In this document: piece by piece, positions 50,295-59,570 of the stretch
Position numbering within the stretch: the stretch's first letter is position 1
How the letters are laid out: every line of letters starts with the position of its first letter
Source of the DNA: Candidatus Melainabacteria bacterium
GTDB taxonomy: Bacteria > Cyanobacteriota > Vampirovibrionia > Obscuribacterales > Obscuribacteraceae
NCBI GenBank assembly: GCA_012965515.1
Contig: DTSE01000088.1
Location: forward strand, 38,673-102,672
Direction: 5' to 3'
DNA length: 64,000 nt
Translations under genes and position numbers: made by a program
The notes under the pieces: model-generated
Database searches by the model: none
The model's input: the letters and a program-made list of their open reading frames with translations, nothing else
What the model was told of the DNA's origin: nothing

Positions 50295-50620
50295 GCACGC
50301 TCCGCCTGTCGAGAGTGTCTACAGAACACCTTGGCCTTTCAGCCGCAGACAGTTTAAACCTAGAGGTGTTTCAGTTCAAGCGCTACAGGCAGCAGCAGTA
50401 CTCGCTCCATTTCTTTCCAGTCCTAATTCTGAGGGGTGTTATCAACTGCCTGTTCGTTCAGGCATTGGGCGCTTGTCAGTTGTTCCCGATATTGCTGGAA
50501 ATAAGTTTCACCCCCGGAGAAGGGGCAATCTGCGCCAATTATGGTAAACCTTTCACCATGCGGCGCATTGCTCTCGCCGCTTAATGTTGAGTCCTACTCA
50601 CACCATGCTGGGGAAAAATC
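50295..50620. other. intergenic region before the alpha-2-macroglobulin
   Basis: These 326 bases hold only weak open frames. I see no RNA, repeat or strong operator. Divergent promoters for the isomerase-like gene and the alpha-2-macroglobulin gene must lie here. GGGGAAAAATC precedes the ATG at 50621. Confidence 0.4.
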
Positions 50621-53600
50621 ATGCGCTCTAAAGTTTTCGATAAATGGCTGTTCCGCGGACGCAAGCATCCTCGGTCGCGAACTGATGTCGGCGTTGCAAT
50701 CGGGTTGACCCTGGTTTCTTTGACCGTGGCGAGCTCGCAAGCTATGACGGGAAGCATTCCCACCTCTGAGTTCTGGAAAAGAGCAAGTACCCAAACACTG
50801 GGCGGCTCAAAGAGATTTCTTACTTATTTGAGCACCGATAAGCCCATTTATCAAAGCGGTGAACGAGTCCTTATTCGCGGTGTATTGCTTGATTCCGCGA
50901 GCCATCAACCCAAAAACGGATATGGCGGATATGCAAACCTTCAAGTATTGGGGCCGCGGGGTCAATCAATCACATCTGGATCGGTCAACATCCAGGACAG
51001 TGTTTGGTCCTACGGCTGGAACGTCGCCAGAGATCAGGCTGGCGGTGAGTACACAATTGTTGTGACGTACCCGGGCTCGGGGCATGCTCCGGCAGAGCGA
51101 AAAATTGACATTCGCTCTTACCGAGCCCCCAGACTGAAAACACAAATCATATTCGCGCGCGATGGTTATGGACCGGGTGATACCGTAACTGCTTCTTTGT
51201 ATTCGAAGAGGGCGGAAGGCGGTGTTCCTGCAGGAGCTAAAGTGTCAGTCAAACCACTGGTTGACGGTATTCCAGTAGAGGCCGGAGTCGCCAAGCTGGA
51301 TTCAAGTGGGTTTTGTCGAGTTTCTTTCAACTTACCGAATAAGATTGCGCGAGGCGATGGCACCCTTTCGCTTGTCATTGAAGATGACGGTGTAGTCGAG
51401 ACTGCCTCAAAAACCATTCCGATCCTGCTGCAGAGTGTTGATCTGCAGATATTTCCTGAAGGCGGTGAACTGATCGCAGGATTCAATAATCGCGTTTATG
51501 TTCAAGCGTTTCTTCCCAACGGAAAACCGGCGGATCTTCAAGCGCACGTTATTGAGGAGAGCACGGTTGGGCATAAGTCAAGCGTCAGTGTTAAACCTCA
51601 TTCGCTCATGAACGCACGGAAAAGGGCAGCGGCTCCAGCTCTGCGCGTCTCTAAAAATGTTCTGACGCTATTTAGAACAGAGCACGAAGGAAGGGGGCGT
51701 TTTGAATTTACACCTAAAGCAAACAAGCGGTATTTCCTACAGGTGTTGAAGCCATCAGGAATAAAACAGCTTTATCCCTTGCCAAAAGTGAAATCAACAG
51801 GAGCTGTAATTCGCTCAGAATCCGATGTCGTAAAACGAGGACAGTTGCTCCGTCTTAAGGTTGGAGCGACATCCACGTGCCGGATTACAGTGGCAAAGCA
51901 AGAGAGAGAACTTTCTTCTCGAATCGTTACCACCAGCGCGAAAGGTCAGCCTGCTGGCTTGGTACCGGTTGAATTTCAGCTTCCACAAGATGCTGATGGC
52001 GTTTTGACAGTTACTGTATGGGATGAGTTTGACAAACCACTGGCGGAAAGATTGATCTTTCGCGAACCGACAAAGACTCTGAATATCTCCTTGCGATCCA
52101 GCAAGAGTACTTATGCGCCGGGCGAGAATGCGCAGATTACAGTAAGAACTACAGATGACTCTGGCAAGCCGGTTTCGGCTATCGTAGGTCTGACTGTCAC
52201 AGATGACAGTGTTTTGCAAATGCTAGAGAAACGTGATCAACCTCCGCGACTGCCGGTAATGGTTTTTCTCGAGCCTGAAGTTAAAGATTTGGCAGATGCG
52301 CAGTTCTATATGAACCCGGTCAATCCGAAGTCTGCACTGGCAACGGATCTATTGCTAGGAACTCAGGGGTGGAGGCGCTTCGCGTATCTCAGTAGCGAAG
52401 AGTTCTTAAAGCAGTATGGAGACAAGGCGAAACGTGTGTTGGCATTCTCCGAGTCGAGAAATCAAGTTGTCACTCCTACACTGCATCGGCGTAGTGGTGC
52501 AATGATCGGTGTTACGATCGGGGCAGCAGCTGGAGCGCCGCTTGGAACTGCTGTGGGAGCAATCTCTGGACGCGCAACCGGCAGAGGCGCTTGGTCCGGT
52601 ACAGCAATCGGTGCCGGAGCTGGGGTAGCATCTGTCCTCAAGCGTAAATCCGAGGCAAATTCTGCGCCTGGTGCGCGCTTTCGCTTTGCGCCCCACGACT
52701 TTCAGAATAATCGACTCCCTGAAGAGCTCGGTCGCGTCGAAGGTCCTAGAGACGTCAATATGTTTCAGGTCGAACCGACCGTAATTGATGAGCGTCATTA
52801 TACGACGGGACGCGCTGCTCGCCGTCAGAAAACCAGCCCGACATTGCCTGAAGGTGCTCCGATTGCTGATGGAGATAGCGGCACACTGGCCCAGTTGAGC
52901 AGCGTAGACAAGTATTCTTATTACACTAATCCTCGCAGCCACGATACAAATAACAGGATGTTCGCGGTGCGTATTTTTGCCCACAAGGCGCGCGCTGACA
53001 GAGGCAATTCTGATCGCAATGACTTTAGTGAAACTCTCTTCTGGTCTCCTGGCACAAAGACCGATCCTCGAACTGGAGAGGCAACAGTAAATTTTGATTT
53101 GAGCGACAGCATTAGTTCATTCGAGGTTGCGGCGGATGCTGTCTCTGATTCCGGCTCGATTGGTGCGAAGAAGATCGAAATCAAATCCTTGCGTCCTTTC
53201 TATGCTGAGGCCAAAATTCCCCTTGAAGTGACTGCAGGAGATCAAATCATGCTGCCGCTCAGCTTCGTCAATGGCACCAATAGTGTCCTTACGGCTGTGG
53301 GTCTAAAAATTGATTTGCCCGAGGCCTTCAAGTTGTTAACTCCAATCAAGCTGCCTCAACAGCTGAGCAGCGGAGAGCGTGCAAGAGTTCTGCAACCGAT
53401 TCAGGTTGGTCAAGCGGACAAAACGTCGCATTTGAAGATCGAAGCAAAGGCCGGCAATAATGTTGATCTAGTGGAAAGAGAAATCGAGGTCCGTCCAGCA
53501 GGTTTTCCTGTGGAAAAGGCTTTTGCCGGCATTCTCGAACCAGGCAAATCGGTGAGAATGACGGTTAACATCGAAGATAGCATTGTCCCTGCTAGTCTGA

Positions 53601-55093
53601 ATTCGAAGGCTGAAATTTACCCGACACCATTGGCAAACTTGACGAGTGCTCTTGAGCGTTTGATCCAAGACCCGTATGGATGCTTTGAACAAACGTCCTC
53701 GACAAGCTATCCACTAACCATGGCTCAGCAATATTTCAAAACTCATTCGGATGTGGATCAAAAACTGGTTGCTACATCGCGTGAAAAACTGGAAGCCGGC
53801 TATAAGCGCCTTGTTTCCTACTGGTGCCAAGACCGTGGCTATGAGTGGTTTGGACAAAACCCCGGTCACGAGCCGTTAACTGCATACGGTTTAATGCATT
53901 TTGCCGATATGAGAAAAGTTGGATCTATTGACGAAGTCATGTTCACAACCACTCGCGCCTGGCTCATGAAGCAAAAGGACGGCAATGGTGGATTTAGTCG
54001 TAAGGCTCGCAGTGTCCACACTTGGACCGCAGACAAAGACTGCTCTAACGCTTATATCGTTTGGTCTTTGCTGGAGACTGGCGAACCAGCATCCAATCTT
54101 AAGTCGGAACTGTCCTCTCTAAAAGTGGTGGCGGATGCGAGTCAGGACAGTTATGTTCTTGCGCTGGCCGCGAATGCGTTTGATCTGGCTGGAGACAAAC
54201 AATTTTCCAAGACACTCTCAAAACGCTTGGCGGTACTTCAACGGACGAATGGAAGCGTTGATAAGGTGAAGAACTCAGTGGTCGGTAGTTCTGGAGAAGC
54301 TCTCGAATTGGAAGGGACTGCGCTGTCAACTCTGGCGTGGTTGAGAAATGATGAGTTTGCTCCGAACGTTGAGAAGGCTATGAGATTTCTCGCTGAATCG
54401 TGCAAGTCCGGTCGCTATGGCTCCACACAGTCAACCGTATTGTCGCTTAGAGCAATACTCGCTTACGACAGGAAGCATGCGCATCCGAAGGCACCAGGGA
54501 CGGTGCATGTCTTTGCTGACGGAAAGCCGATCGGTGATGTTGCCTTTGACGAAAAAGCTAAGGAGTCAATCAAGTTGCCTGATCTCTCCAAGCAACTTTC
54601 ACCCGGGCCGCATGAAATTGAGCTCCGGATGGAAGGTGGCTCCGCGATGCCGTATGCGGTGGCGGCTAACTACAATCGTTTGACGCCAGAAAGCAGTAAC
54701 TCTTGCAAACTCGATCTCGACGTTAGCATGTCGCAGCATCAGTTGACGGAAGGAGCTTCAGCTGAAGTTTTGGCGACCGTCATCAATAAAGACGATAGCA
54801 TAGTGCCTAATCCGGTCGCCATTATTGGTTTGCCCGGAGGACTAGAGCCACGCCACACTCAATTGAAAGAGCTTGTCAAAGCTCGCAAAATAGATGCATA
54901 TGAGGTGCGTGGGCGCGAAGTTGTTCTTTATTGGCGGGGGCTAGACAGACGTGAGAAGGTGGTGGTTCCTATCAGTGTAGTTGCTGCCGTTCCCGGCAAA
55001 TACACTGGACCTGCAAGCCGCTCATATCTGTATTACACGGATGAACACAAAACGTGGATAGATGGACTGAAGGTAGAGATTGCCGCAAAATGA
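50621..55093 (+). CDS. bacterial alpha-2-macroglobulin with thioester
   Basis: A 1490-residue protein with an N-terminal signal/anchor (VAIGLTLVSLTVASSQA). The first MG domain starts STDKPIYQSGERVLIRG, and several further MG domains follow. A glycine-zipper insert (about 627-675, GAMIGVTIGAAAGAPLG and later GTAIGAGAGVAS) is unusual. The alpha-2-macroglobulin core comes next, then a thioester domain with CFEQ at Cys1021 (DPYGCFEQTSS) and an alpha/alpha toroid. The intact CxEQ predicts covalent trapping of proteases in the periplasm. No pbpC neighbours it, unlike many proteobacterial homologues. Confidence 0.93.
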   Translation: MRSKVFDKWLFRGRKHPRSRTDVGVAIGLTLVSLTVASSQAMTGSIPTSEFWKRASTQTLGGSKRFLTYLSTDKPIYQSGERVLIRGVLLDSASHQPKNGYGGYANLQVLGPRGQSITSGSVNIQDSVWSYGWNVARDQAGGEYTIVVTYPGSGHAPAERKIDIRSYRAPRLKTQIIFARDGYGPGDTVTASLYSKRAEGGVPAGAKVSVKPLVDGIPVEAGVAKLDSSGFCRVSFNLPNKIARGDGTLSLVIEDDGVVETASKTIPILLQSVDLQIFPEGGELIAGFNNRVYVQAFLPNGKPADLQAHVIEESTVGHKSSVSVKPHSLMNARKRAAAPALRVSKNVLTLFRTEHEGRGRFEFTPKANKRYFLQVLKPSGIKQLYPLPKVKSTGAVIRSESDVVKRGQLLRLKVGATSTCRITVAKQERELSSRIVTTSAKGQPAGLVPVEFQLPQDADGVLTVTVWDEFDKPLAERLIFREPTKTLNISLRSSKSTYAPGENAQITVRTTDDSGKPVSAIVGLTVTDDSVLQMLEKRDQPPRLPVMVFLEPEVKDLADAQFYMNPVNPKSALATDLLLGTQGWRRFAYLSSEEFLKQYGDKAKRVLAFSESRNQVVTPTLHRRSGAMIGVTIGAAAGAPLGTAVGAISGRATGRGAWSGTAIGAGAGVASVLKRKSEANSAPGARFRFAPHDFQNNRLPEELGRVEGPRDVNMFQVEPTVIDERHYTTGRAARRQKTSPTLPEGAPIADGDSGTLAQLSSVDKYSYYTNPRSHDTNNRMFAVRIFAHKARADRGNSDRNDFSETLFWSPGTKTDPRTGEATVNFDLSDSISSFEVAADAVSDSGSIGAKKIEIKSLRPFYAEAKIPLEVTAGDQIMLPLSFVNGTNSVLTAVGLKIDLPEAFKLLTPIKLPQQLSSGERARVLQPIQVGQADKTSHLKIEAKAGNNVDLVEREIEVRPAGFPVEKAFAGILEPGKSVRMTVNIEDSIVPASLNSKAEIYPTPLANLTSALERLIQDPYGCFEQTSSTSYPLTMAQQYFKTHSDVDQKLVATSREKLEAGYKRLVSYWCQDRGYEWFGQNPGHEPLTAYGLMHFADMRKVGSIDEVMFTTTRAWLMKQKDGNGGFSRKARSVHTWTADKDCSNAYIVWSLLETGEPASNLKSELSSLKVVADASQDSYVLALAANAFDLAGDKQFSKTLSKRLAVLQRTNGSVDKVKNSVVGSSGEALELEGTALSTLAWLRNDEFAPNVEKAMRFLAESCKSGRYGSTQSTVLSLRAILAYDRKHAHPKAPGTVHVFADGKPIGDVAFDEKAKESIKLPDLSKQLSPGPHEIELRMEGGSAMPYAVAANYNRLTPESSNSCKLDLDVSMSQHQLTEGASAEVLATVINKDDSIVPNPVAIIGLPGGLEPRHTQLKELVKARKIDAYEVRGREVVLYWRGLDRREKVVVPISVVAAVPGKYTGPASRSYLYYTDEHKTWIDGLKVEIAAK

Positions 55094-55102
55094 GCTGCAA
55101 AG

Positions 55103-55140
55103 TTGAGAGGTTCCCAGTTCAAGAACCGGAAACCTCTCAA
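55103..55140 (+). terminator. terminator of the alpha-2-macroglobulin gene
   Basis: A 10-bp stem TTGAGAGGTT / AACCTCTCAA with an inner GGTTC/GAACC pairing, 10 bases after the stop codon. The T-run is poor. Confidence 0.55.
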
Positions 55141-55178
55141 GATCTATTCGTCTGTCGCGCGTTGGGCGTGCGAAGCGT

Positions 55179-55967
55179 TTAGTTCAAGCTTTCAATCTTC
55201 AGTTGTCTTTCTGCTTCGAGCCAATCTTCGCGATCGAAGCCGTGAATGTAGCCACGCTTTTCAAACAGCTCGTATGCGCGTTGAGCAATTTGCTCGAGCT
55301 GGACTTGTGGCGCTTGAGCAACTTTCTTCTCTGTTTTTTCTGGAGCCTTGATTGCTTCGGTTTTTTCTACAATCGGAGTCGGCTTTTCTGCTGTTGCAGT
55401 TTTTGCTGCCGGTGCTTTAGTCGCTTTTGCTGCTGGGGTTTTGGGTGCTGGATTTTTTGATGATGTTGTTTTCACAGTCGGTGCCTTCGCTTTCGTTGTC
55501 TTGGGTGTGGGTGCCTTCGTAGCCGTTTTTTTTGCGGCTGGAACTTTTGCTGCAGGCTTCTTTGCCGCAGGTGTTTTTGTTGCAGACTTCTTCGTTGGTG
55601 AGGCTTTGGCCACGGGCTTCTTCGTTGCTGATGTTGCAGCCTTCTTCGGAGCCGCTGCTTTCGCTGGTGGTTTCTTAGCCGTGGTTGTTTTGGTTGCCTG
55701 TTTCTTTGTAGAAGATGCTTTCGCTACTGTTTTTTTTGTGGAAGCTATTTTGGTCGGTGCTTTTGACTTTGACACCTTCGTTGCCGATGCTTTCGCGCCA
55801 GTTTTTTTCACACCAGCTTTGGAAGCTGTAACCTTCGCAGACTTTGCAGGCGCTTTTACTTTCACCTTTGAGGACGCCTTCGCCGCTGGTTTCGCACTCT
55901 TGGTGGCTTTAGTTCTTGCCTTCGCTGCAGCAGTCTTTTTGCTGCTCGGTTTGACTGCCTTAGCCAT
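55179..55967 (-). CDS. histone H1-like Lys/Ala-rich protein with C-terminal DUF2934
   Basis: A 262-residue protein. Residues 1-200 are almost only Lys, Ala, Thr, Pro and Ser in short repeats (for example KKPAAKVPAAKK). This resembles eukaryotic H1 tails and bacterial Hc1/AlgP-type nucleoid proteins, so DNA binding is expected. Residues about 215-262 form a DUF2934 domain (AQRAYELFEKRGYIHGFDREDWLEAERQL), almost identical at its end to the small protein at 9230-9448. The repeated codons make the region prone to length variation. A role in nucleoid compaction under stress is inference. Confidence 0.87.
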   Translation of the reverse strand: MAKAVKPSSKKTAAAKARTKATKSAKPAAKASSKVKVKAPAKSAKVTASKAGVKKTGAKASATKVSKSKAPTKIASTKKTVAKASSTKKQATKTTTAKKPPAKAAAPKKAATSATKKPVAKASPTKKSATKTPAAKKPAAKVPAAKKTATKAPTPKTTKAKAPTVKTTSSKNPAPKTPAAKATKAPAAKTATAEKPTPIVEKTEAIKAPEKTEKKVAQAPQVQLEQIAQRAYELFEKRGYIHGFDREDWLEAERQLKIESLN

Positions 55968-56423
55968 AATCTAACTCCCTACTCGGATCAATATTTCTGA
56001 CAAACGATGGATTTGCGCCTTGAGAGGCAGCTACCAGTTTGTGTTCACAAGGACGCCACGGAAATCAACGAATATTATGGATTTGGACTCGTCATTTGTC
56101 ACGTCGTCTAGCAACCAGACCCAGAGTTAACTTAATGTACATTTGTGAACAAATCGGCTGAACGCCGCAATGGCGTATGGCTTGAAAGTGTCTCTCGCCC
56201 GGCATTGATCCTGTAAACTAGGTGCGAAGCCAGGTGGTCTAACGTATATATCGCCTTTGAAGGATGCCGCCAAGACTCGTTCAAGCAACAATAGAAGACA
56301 TGCCTGAAGTCGCGCGATTGTTCAGAATTTCGCGCGAATAGAAATGCGAAAACAGTGTCCTGCTTTCGCTAGAACACTGTTTCAAACTCACACGTTTGGG
56401 TGGCGTACGTACATTGTACCCAG
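55968..56423. other. intergenic region with promoter and terminator signals only
   Basis: These 456 bases contain the promoter of the H1-like gene and, at 56350-56382, the terminator of the next minus-strand gene. No gene is visible between them. Confidence 0.4.
56350..56382 (-). terminator. hairpin terminator of the coiled-coil membrane protein gene
   Basis: A 9-bp stem AAACAGTGT / ACACTGTTT with a 15-base loop, 41 bases beyond the stop at 56424, with a short T-rich tail on the minus strand. Confidence 0.6.
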
Positions 56424-57449
56424 TTAGGCCGCCCGCCGCGAATTGTTTTCGTCGTTTTTCGCACCTGCCTTTGCTTCGTCCTCAGCTGTTTCCGAAGTCG
56501 GTTCAGCTTTACCGGAGACGTCTTCACGTCCAATCTTCTGCATGATCCACCGGCGGTGGCGCCATACGAAGATAGCGGCAATAGGTGTACCGATTACAAT
56601 TAAGACACCAACGATCAGAACGGCTGCGAGAATTGCAGTTGTCGTAAAGCTGACGACTTGCTTCAGCTCTTTCAAGTCGCTTTTTAGTGTCGTTAACTGA
56701 TCGCCAACGCCCTTAACAGGATCTCTCAACGCGATTACTGGATTTTTCAGTTCGACGATAGGTTCATACATCTGACCCAATTGCCGTTCCATGTGCGCAA
56801 TACGTCGGTCGACAGAGTTCATACCGGTGTTGATATTAGTAATATCGCCGTGCATGGTGGTCATCTTGTCGTTGACTTCGCCCATGGTGGAATCTACTTG
56901 TTGCATATCCGAACGCAAACCAACCATTGGTTTTTGCAAGTTTGCAATAGGTGCTTCCAGTCGCACGATTTGTTTTTGCAATTCAATCACGGTCTTTTGC
57001 GTGTCGGTGACGGGTTTCAAAAGCCAAGCAAACGGATTAAGAGCTTGCCAACCCATTCCTTTCTTTTGCTTTTTCATCACTTTCGGATCGATGTGCTGCC
57101 CATTAATTTGATTCGACGCATTAATGGTGGCAGTGTCTAATCGCTCTTGTTCAGTTTGACTTACGCCGCCGTTTTTCTTTGAATTTTTTGCGGCTGTTTT
57201 GGCTGCTTGTTTCGCTTGCTTAGCTTCAACTTTTGCTTGTTTCGCCTCTTGTTTCGATGCCTTCGCTTCTTCTTTGGAAGCAGCCGCTTCTGCCTTTGCA
57301 GCATGAGCTTCCTTAGATGCATCAGCCGCAGCGTCAGCTGAGGCTCCCACGGTAGGCGGTGAGGTGACCGGCGATTGCGCAAAAGCCTGCTGAGCCGGGG
57401 CGCTCAAGAGAGCTGCCGTTACTATTGATAAGAATACCTTGTAGTACAT
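56424..57449 (-). CDS. exported coiled-coil membrane protein
   Basis: A 341-residue protein. It has a signal peptide (MYYKVFLSIVTAALLSAPAQQAFAQ). An Ala/Lys/Glu-rich helix with repeated KQEAK/KQAK units lies at about 40-90. A long amphipathic coiled coil (about 135-265) has repeating ...LQKPM.GLRSDM... patterns like a tail-fibre or bacterial dynamin-partner stalk. One membrane helix is at about 272-298 (AILAAVLIVGVLIVIGTPIAAIFVW) and the tail is polar. I do not recognise the family. It looks like an envelope-spanning or scaffolding protein. Confidence 0.78.
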   Translation of the reverse strand: MYYKVFLSIVTAALLSAPAQQAFAQSPVTSPPTVGASADAAADASKEAHAAKAEAAASKEEAKASKQEAKQAKVEAKQAKQAAKTAAKNSKKNGGVSQTEQERLDTATINASNQINGQHIDPKVMKKQKKGMGWQALNPFAWLLKPVTDTQKTVIELQKQIVRLEAPIANLQKPMVGLRSDMQQVDSTMGEVNDKMTTMHGDITNINTGMNSVDRRIAHMERQLGQMYEPIVELKNPVIALRDPVKGVGDQLTTLKSDLKELKQVVSFTTTAILAAVLIVGVLIVIGTPIAAIFVWRHRRWIMQKIGREDVSGKAEPTSETAEDEAKAGAKNDENNSRRAA

Positions 57450-57669
57450 AACACTTCCTTTATCTCCGGTGCTGATGGAATGACCGTCTTCGCCGAATTA
57501 GGTTCCCAGCAGCCTTCGATTAGATTTCATAAGGCTGAAAGGATGGACGTTTCCGTCGATTATGAACTTTACAAGGAAAGCAATGGAACTCTAGTCAGTC
57601 GAAATCGTCCAACTTTCAGGCTTATGGGGCGAATCTGCGCCGGAGCAATGATTCTAGGGAGATGAGAGT

Positions 57670-58002
57670 ATGGCTAACGAAGAAATGAAAGACGAAAAAA
57701 ATGAACTAGCTTGTGAAAGTTCAAGTTGCACGATGGAAGAGAAGCTTTCCAAATTGGGCGCAAAAATTGACGAATTTGCAGCAAAATCCGCAGAAATGAA
57801 GGAAGACGCAAAGTGCAAACTCGACGAGCTTAATGAAAAGCGTCAAGCAGCGATGAAGCGCTTCGAAGAGCTTAAGACAAGCGCACCGGAAGCTTTGGCT
57901 GAATTGAAGAGTGGTTTTGAAAAGTCGTTTGCCGATTTGCAACAAGCCTTCGAAGACATTCGAGAAGCGTCTGCGAAAGCGAAAGATAAATTGGCCAGCT
58001 AG
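57670..58002 (+). CDS. small coiled-coil protein
   Basis: A 110-residue, highly charged, helical protein (Lys/Glu/Ala heptads such as EMKEDAKCKLDELNEKRQAA), with Cys15, Cys20 and Cys49. It has no signal peptide. It resembles apolipoprotein- or LEA-like stress proteins in composition. GGGAGATGAGAGT precedes the ATG. It lies 57 bases before the DUF2383 gene, probably the same transcript. Confidence 0.75.
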   Translation: MANEEMKDEKNELACESSSCTMEEKLSKLGAKIDEFAAKSAEMKEDAKCKLDELNEKRQAAMKRFEELKTSAPEALAELKSGFEKSFADLQQAFEDIREASAKAKDKLAS

Positions 58003-58058
58003 GAAAAGCTTGGAGAGGGCGCAAGCTCTCTCCTTTATTAGGAGAAAGGGAGTAAGGT

Positions 58059-58532
58059 ATGAATTCAGAAGCTGTAGAAGACTTAAATGCCCTGTTGAAA
58101 GGCGAGTTATCCGCCGTCGAAACCTACCATCAGGCATTGCCGAAGGTTGAAAGCAAGGAAATCGCCAGTGTATTGAGTGATTGCCTTGCTTCTCACGAAT
58201 TGAGAGTGAACAAACTCAGGGATGCTATCGAACAATATGGTGGCACACCGGAATCTGATTCTGGTATCTGGGGCAGTTGGGCGAAAGTGCTTTCGGGTGG
58301 TGCAACGGCTTTTGGCGACGACGCTACTGTTGCTGCACTCGAGCAAGAAGAAGATGCGCACTCCAGCGACTACGAATGGCGCTTGGTAAAGATGCACGGC
58401 GAACACCGAGACCTGGTCAAGAACGAACTGATGCCAGAACAGCAGCGCTATCGCAGCATGCTCAGCAATTTACTGAATGCGGAAACCAACGGGAAATGGC
58501 CTCCGACTCCGGTTAAGGATAAGGAAATCTAA
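58059..58532 (+). CDS. DUF2383 four-helix-bundle (ferritin-like) protein
   Basis: A 157-residue protein of the PA2169/DUF2383 type. It has LNALLKGELSAVETYHQAL (metal-site Glu and His), CLASHELRVNKLRDAIEQYGG, then AALEQEEDAHSSDYEWRL. The spacing of E..Y/H and E..H residues suits a di-metal ferritin-like bundle. Function is unknown; homologues are stress-induced. GGAGAAAGGGAG precedes the ATG. A strong terminator follows. Confidence 0.85.
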   Translation: MNSEAVEDLNALLKGELSAVETYHQALPKVESKEIASVLSDCLASHELRVNKLRDAIEQYGGTPESDSGIWGSWAKVLSGGATAFGDDATVAALEQEEDAHSSDYEWRLVKMHGEHRDLVKNELMPEQQRYRSMLSNLLNAETNGKWPPTPVKDKEI

Positions 58533-58562
58533 TTGCGGTAGCGGGACCACGTGAAATATATC

Positions 58563-58600
58563 GAAAACGGCTCGTTGGATTTGACGAGCCGTTTTCTGTT
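58563..58600 (+). terminator. rho-independent terminator
   Basis: A perfect 13-bp stem GAAAACGGCTCGT / ACGAGCCGTTTTC with an 8-base loop and T-rich tail, 30 bases after the DUF2383 stop. Confidence 0.9.
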
Positions 58601-58614
58601 GGTATGCCAAAACC

Positions 58615-58635
58615 GGGCGATGCATGGCATCGCCC
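58615..58635. repeat. REP-like palindrome
   Basis: GGGCGATGC-atg-GCATCGCCC, a perfect 9-base palindrome flanked by CCTACG. The form resembles short dispersed REP elements, but only one copy is visible in this window. Confidence 0.35.
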
Positions 58636-58667
58636 CTACGCGTCCACAGCAATCTTTGGCTAGTTAT

Positions 58668-58871
58668 CTAGCCGCCGATGAAATCATCTTCGGTGTACAT
58701 CTTCTCTTCTTCCGGATCGTTACGAACATCGATGCGCACCATGTTGTCTGGAGTCAAAGTCCCGCACTTCGGACAAGTTAGAGTTCCGCTCTCATAGCGG
58801 AATTTAGTACTACATACCTGGCACAGATACTTGCCTGCTTCTGCAGGTTTGTTCTCCATTTTTGCTTTCAT
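58668..58871 (-). CDS. small zinc-ribbon protein
   Basis: A 67-residue protein with CQVCSTKF and CPKCGTL, a rubredoxin-like or zinc-ribbon knuckle pair. An acidic tail (DPEEEKMYTEDDF) follows. AAAGGGGC before the ATG at 58871 supports the start. It binds zinc or iron; its partner is unknown. It lies among hemerythrin- and ferritin-like genes. Confidence 0.8.
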   Translation of the reverse strand: MKAKMENKPAEAGKYLCQVCSTKFRYESGTLTCPKCGTLTPDNMVRIDVRNDPEEEKMYTEDDFIGG

Positions 58872-58961
58872 TTTTTGCCCCTTTGATTTTGAATATGTGA
58901 AACTATACCCAGCCGGCGTTAGCGCAGTTGAGCGCTTTGCCTTTGTTCTTGGTGCAAACCA

Positions 58962-59393
58962 TTAACCGTCGAGAACTACTGCGTCGAGCTGGTTCGCGAC
59001 ACTTTCCAATTCCTGCGGTGTTGCACTTTCCTTCAAGCGTGGGAAAAGGGTGTTTTCGCAGAATTCTTTGTGACGTTCGAACTTGTATGCGAGGGTTTCC
59101 AAACCTTGCTCAAAGCCAGGCTCGTCAACGTGAATCATGCAGAGATTTTCTGCGTCAGCTCGCAACTCATCTCGGTGCTTTTGAGCTTCCTGAATGATGT
59201 CGTCCATTCCATCGGCATTGATGGTACTTATCAGTGCGTTCTCTTTGTTGAAGTTAGCTTGCAAACCATCCAAAATTCGCTTTGTTTCCTCAAAGACACG
59301 GTCTTGCGTCCACTCGGAATAGTGGGCAGCGGTCTCAGACAATCTATGGGCTAAATGCGCCTCGTTTGTGAGGAGGAATTCAAATACATCCAT
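58962..59393 (-). CDS. hemerythrin-like helical protein
   Basis: A 143-residue helical protein. It begins MDVFEFLLTNEAHLAHRL and ends with the HHE-style motif FERHKEFCENTLFPRLKE. Other His/Glu residues lie in EAQKHRDELRAD and MIHVDEPG. The set suggests a metal-binding four-helix bundle, but the canonical seven-ligand hemerythrin spacing is not complete by eye. ATG 59393 is used (AAGGGG upstream); the longer frame to 59498 lacks similarity. Possible O2/NO or iron binding. Confidence 0.65.
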   Translation of the reverse strand: MDVFEFLLTNEAHLAHRLSETAAHYSEWTQDRVFEETKRILDGLQANFNKENALISTINADGMDDIIQEAQKHRDELRADAENLCMIHVDEPGFEQGLETLAYKFERHKEFCENTLFPRLKESATPQELESVANQLDAVVLDG

Positions 59394-59498
59394 GTTTAAG
59401 TTACCCCTTTGTAATTTCCACTGAGGAGACGCGGTTTGGCTCTCAAGGTTCCAATTGGGGGACTGATCACGCGTGGTGGGAGGGTGAAAAACAAGCAA

Positions 59499-59519
59499 GG
59501 GGGCTCATCGAGCACCCCC
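59499..59519 (-). terminator. terminator of the hemerythrin gene
   Basis: A GC-rich stem with outer arms GGGGG / CCCCC and inner arms CTC / GAG around a 3-base loop. On the minus strand it is followed by T-rich sequence (TTGCTTGTTTTTC), 52 bases after the stop at 59571. Confidence 0.75.
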
Positions 59520-59570
59520 TGCGACTTATCAAACTTGGCCGGCGCCAGACAACTCACCGCGCATTCTGTT

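Noticed and set aside
52406..52984. 192-codon minus-strand frame inside the alpha-2-macroglobulin gene
   Set aside because: Antisense shadow of the glycine-zipper region. Ser/Cys-rich composition is produced by the opposite strand.
55348..55974. 208-codon open frame on the plus strand rich in Phe/Ala/Val
   Set aside because: It is the mirror image of the Lys/Ala codon repeats of the histone H1-like gene on the other strand. It has no ribosome site, and its composition follows from the reverse complement.
57480..57665. 61-codon frame before the coiled-coil gene at 57670
   Set aside because: No Shine-Dalgarno, no recognisable domain, and it fills the promoter region between two divergent genes. 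It could be real but cannot be supported.
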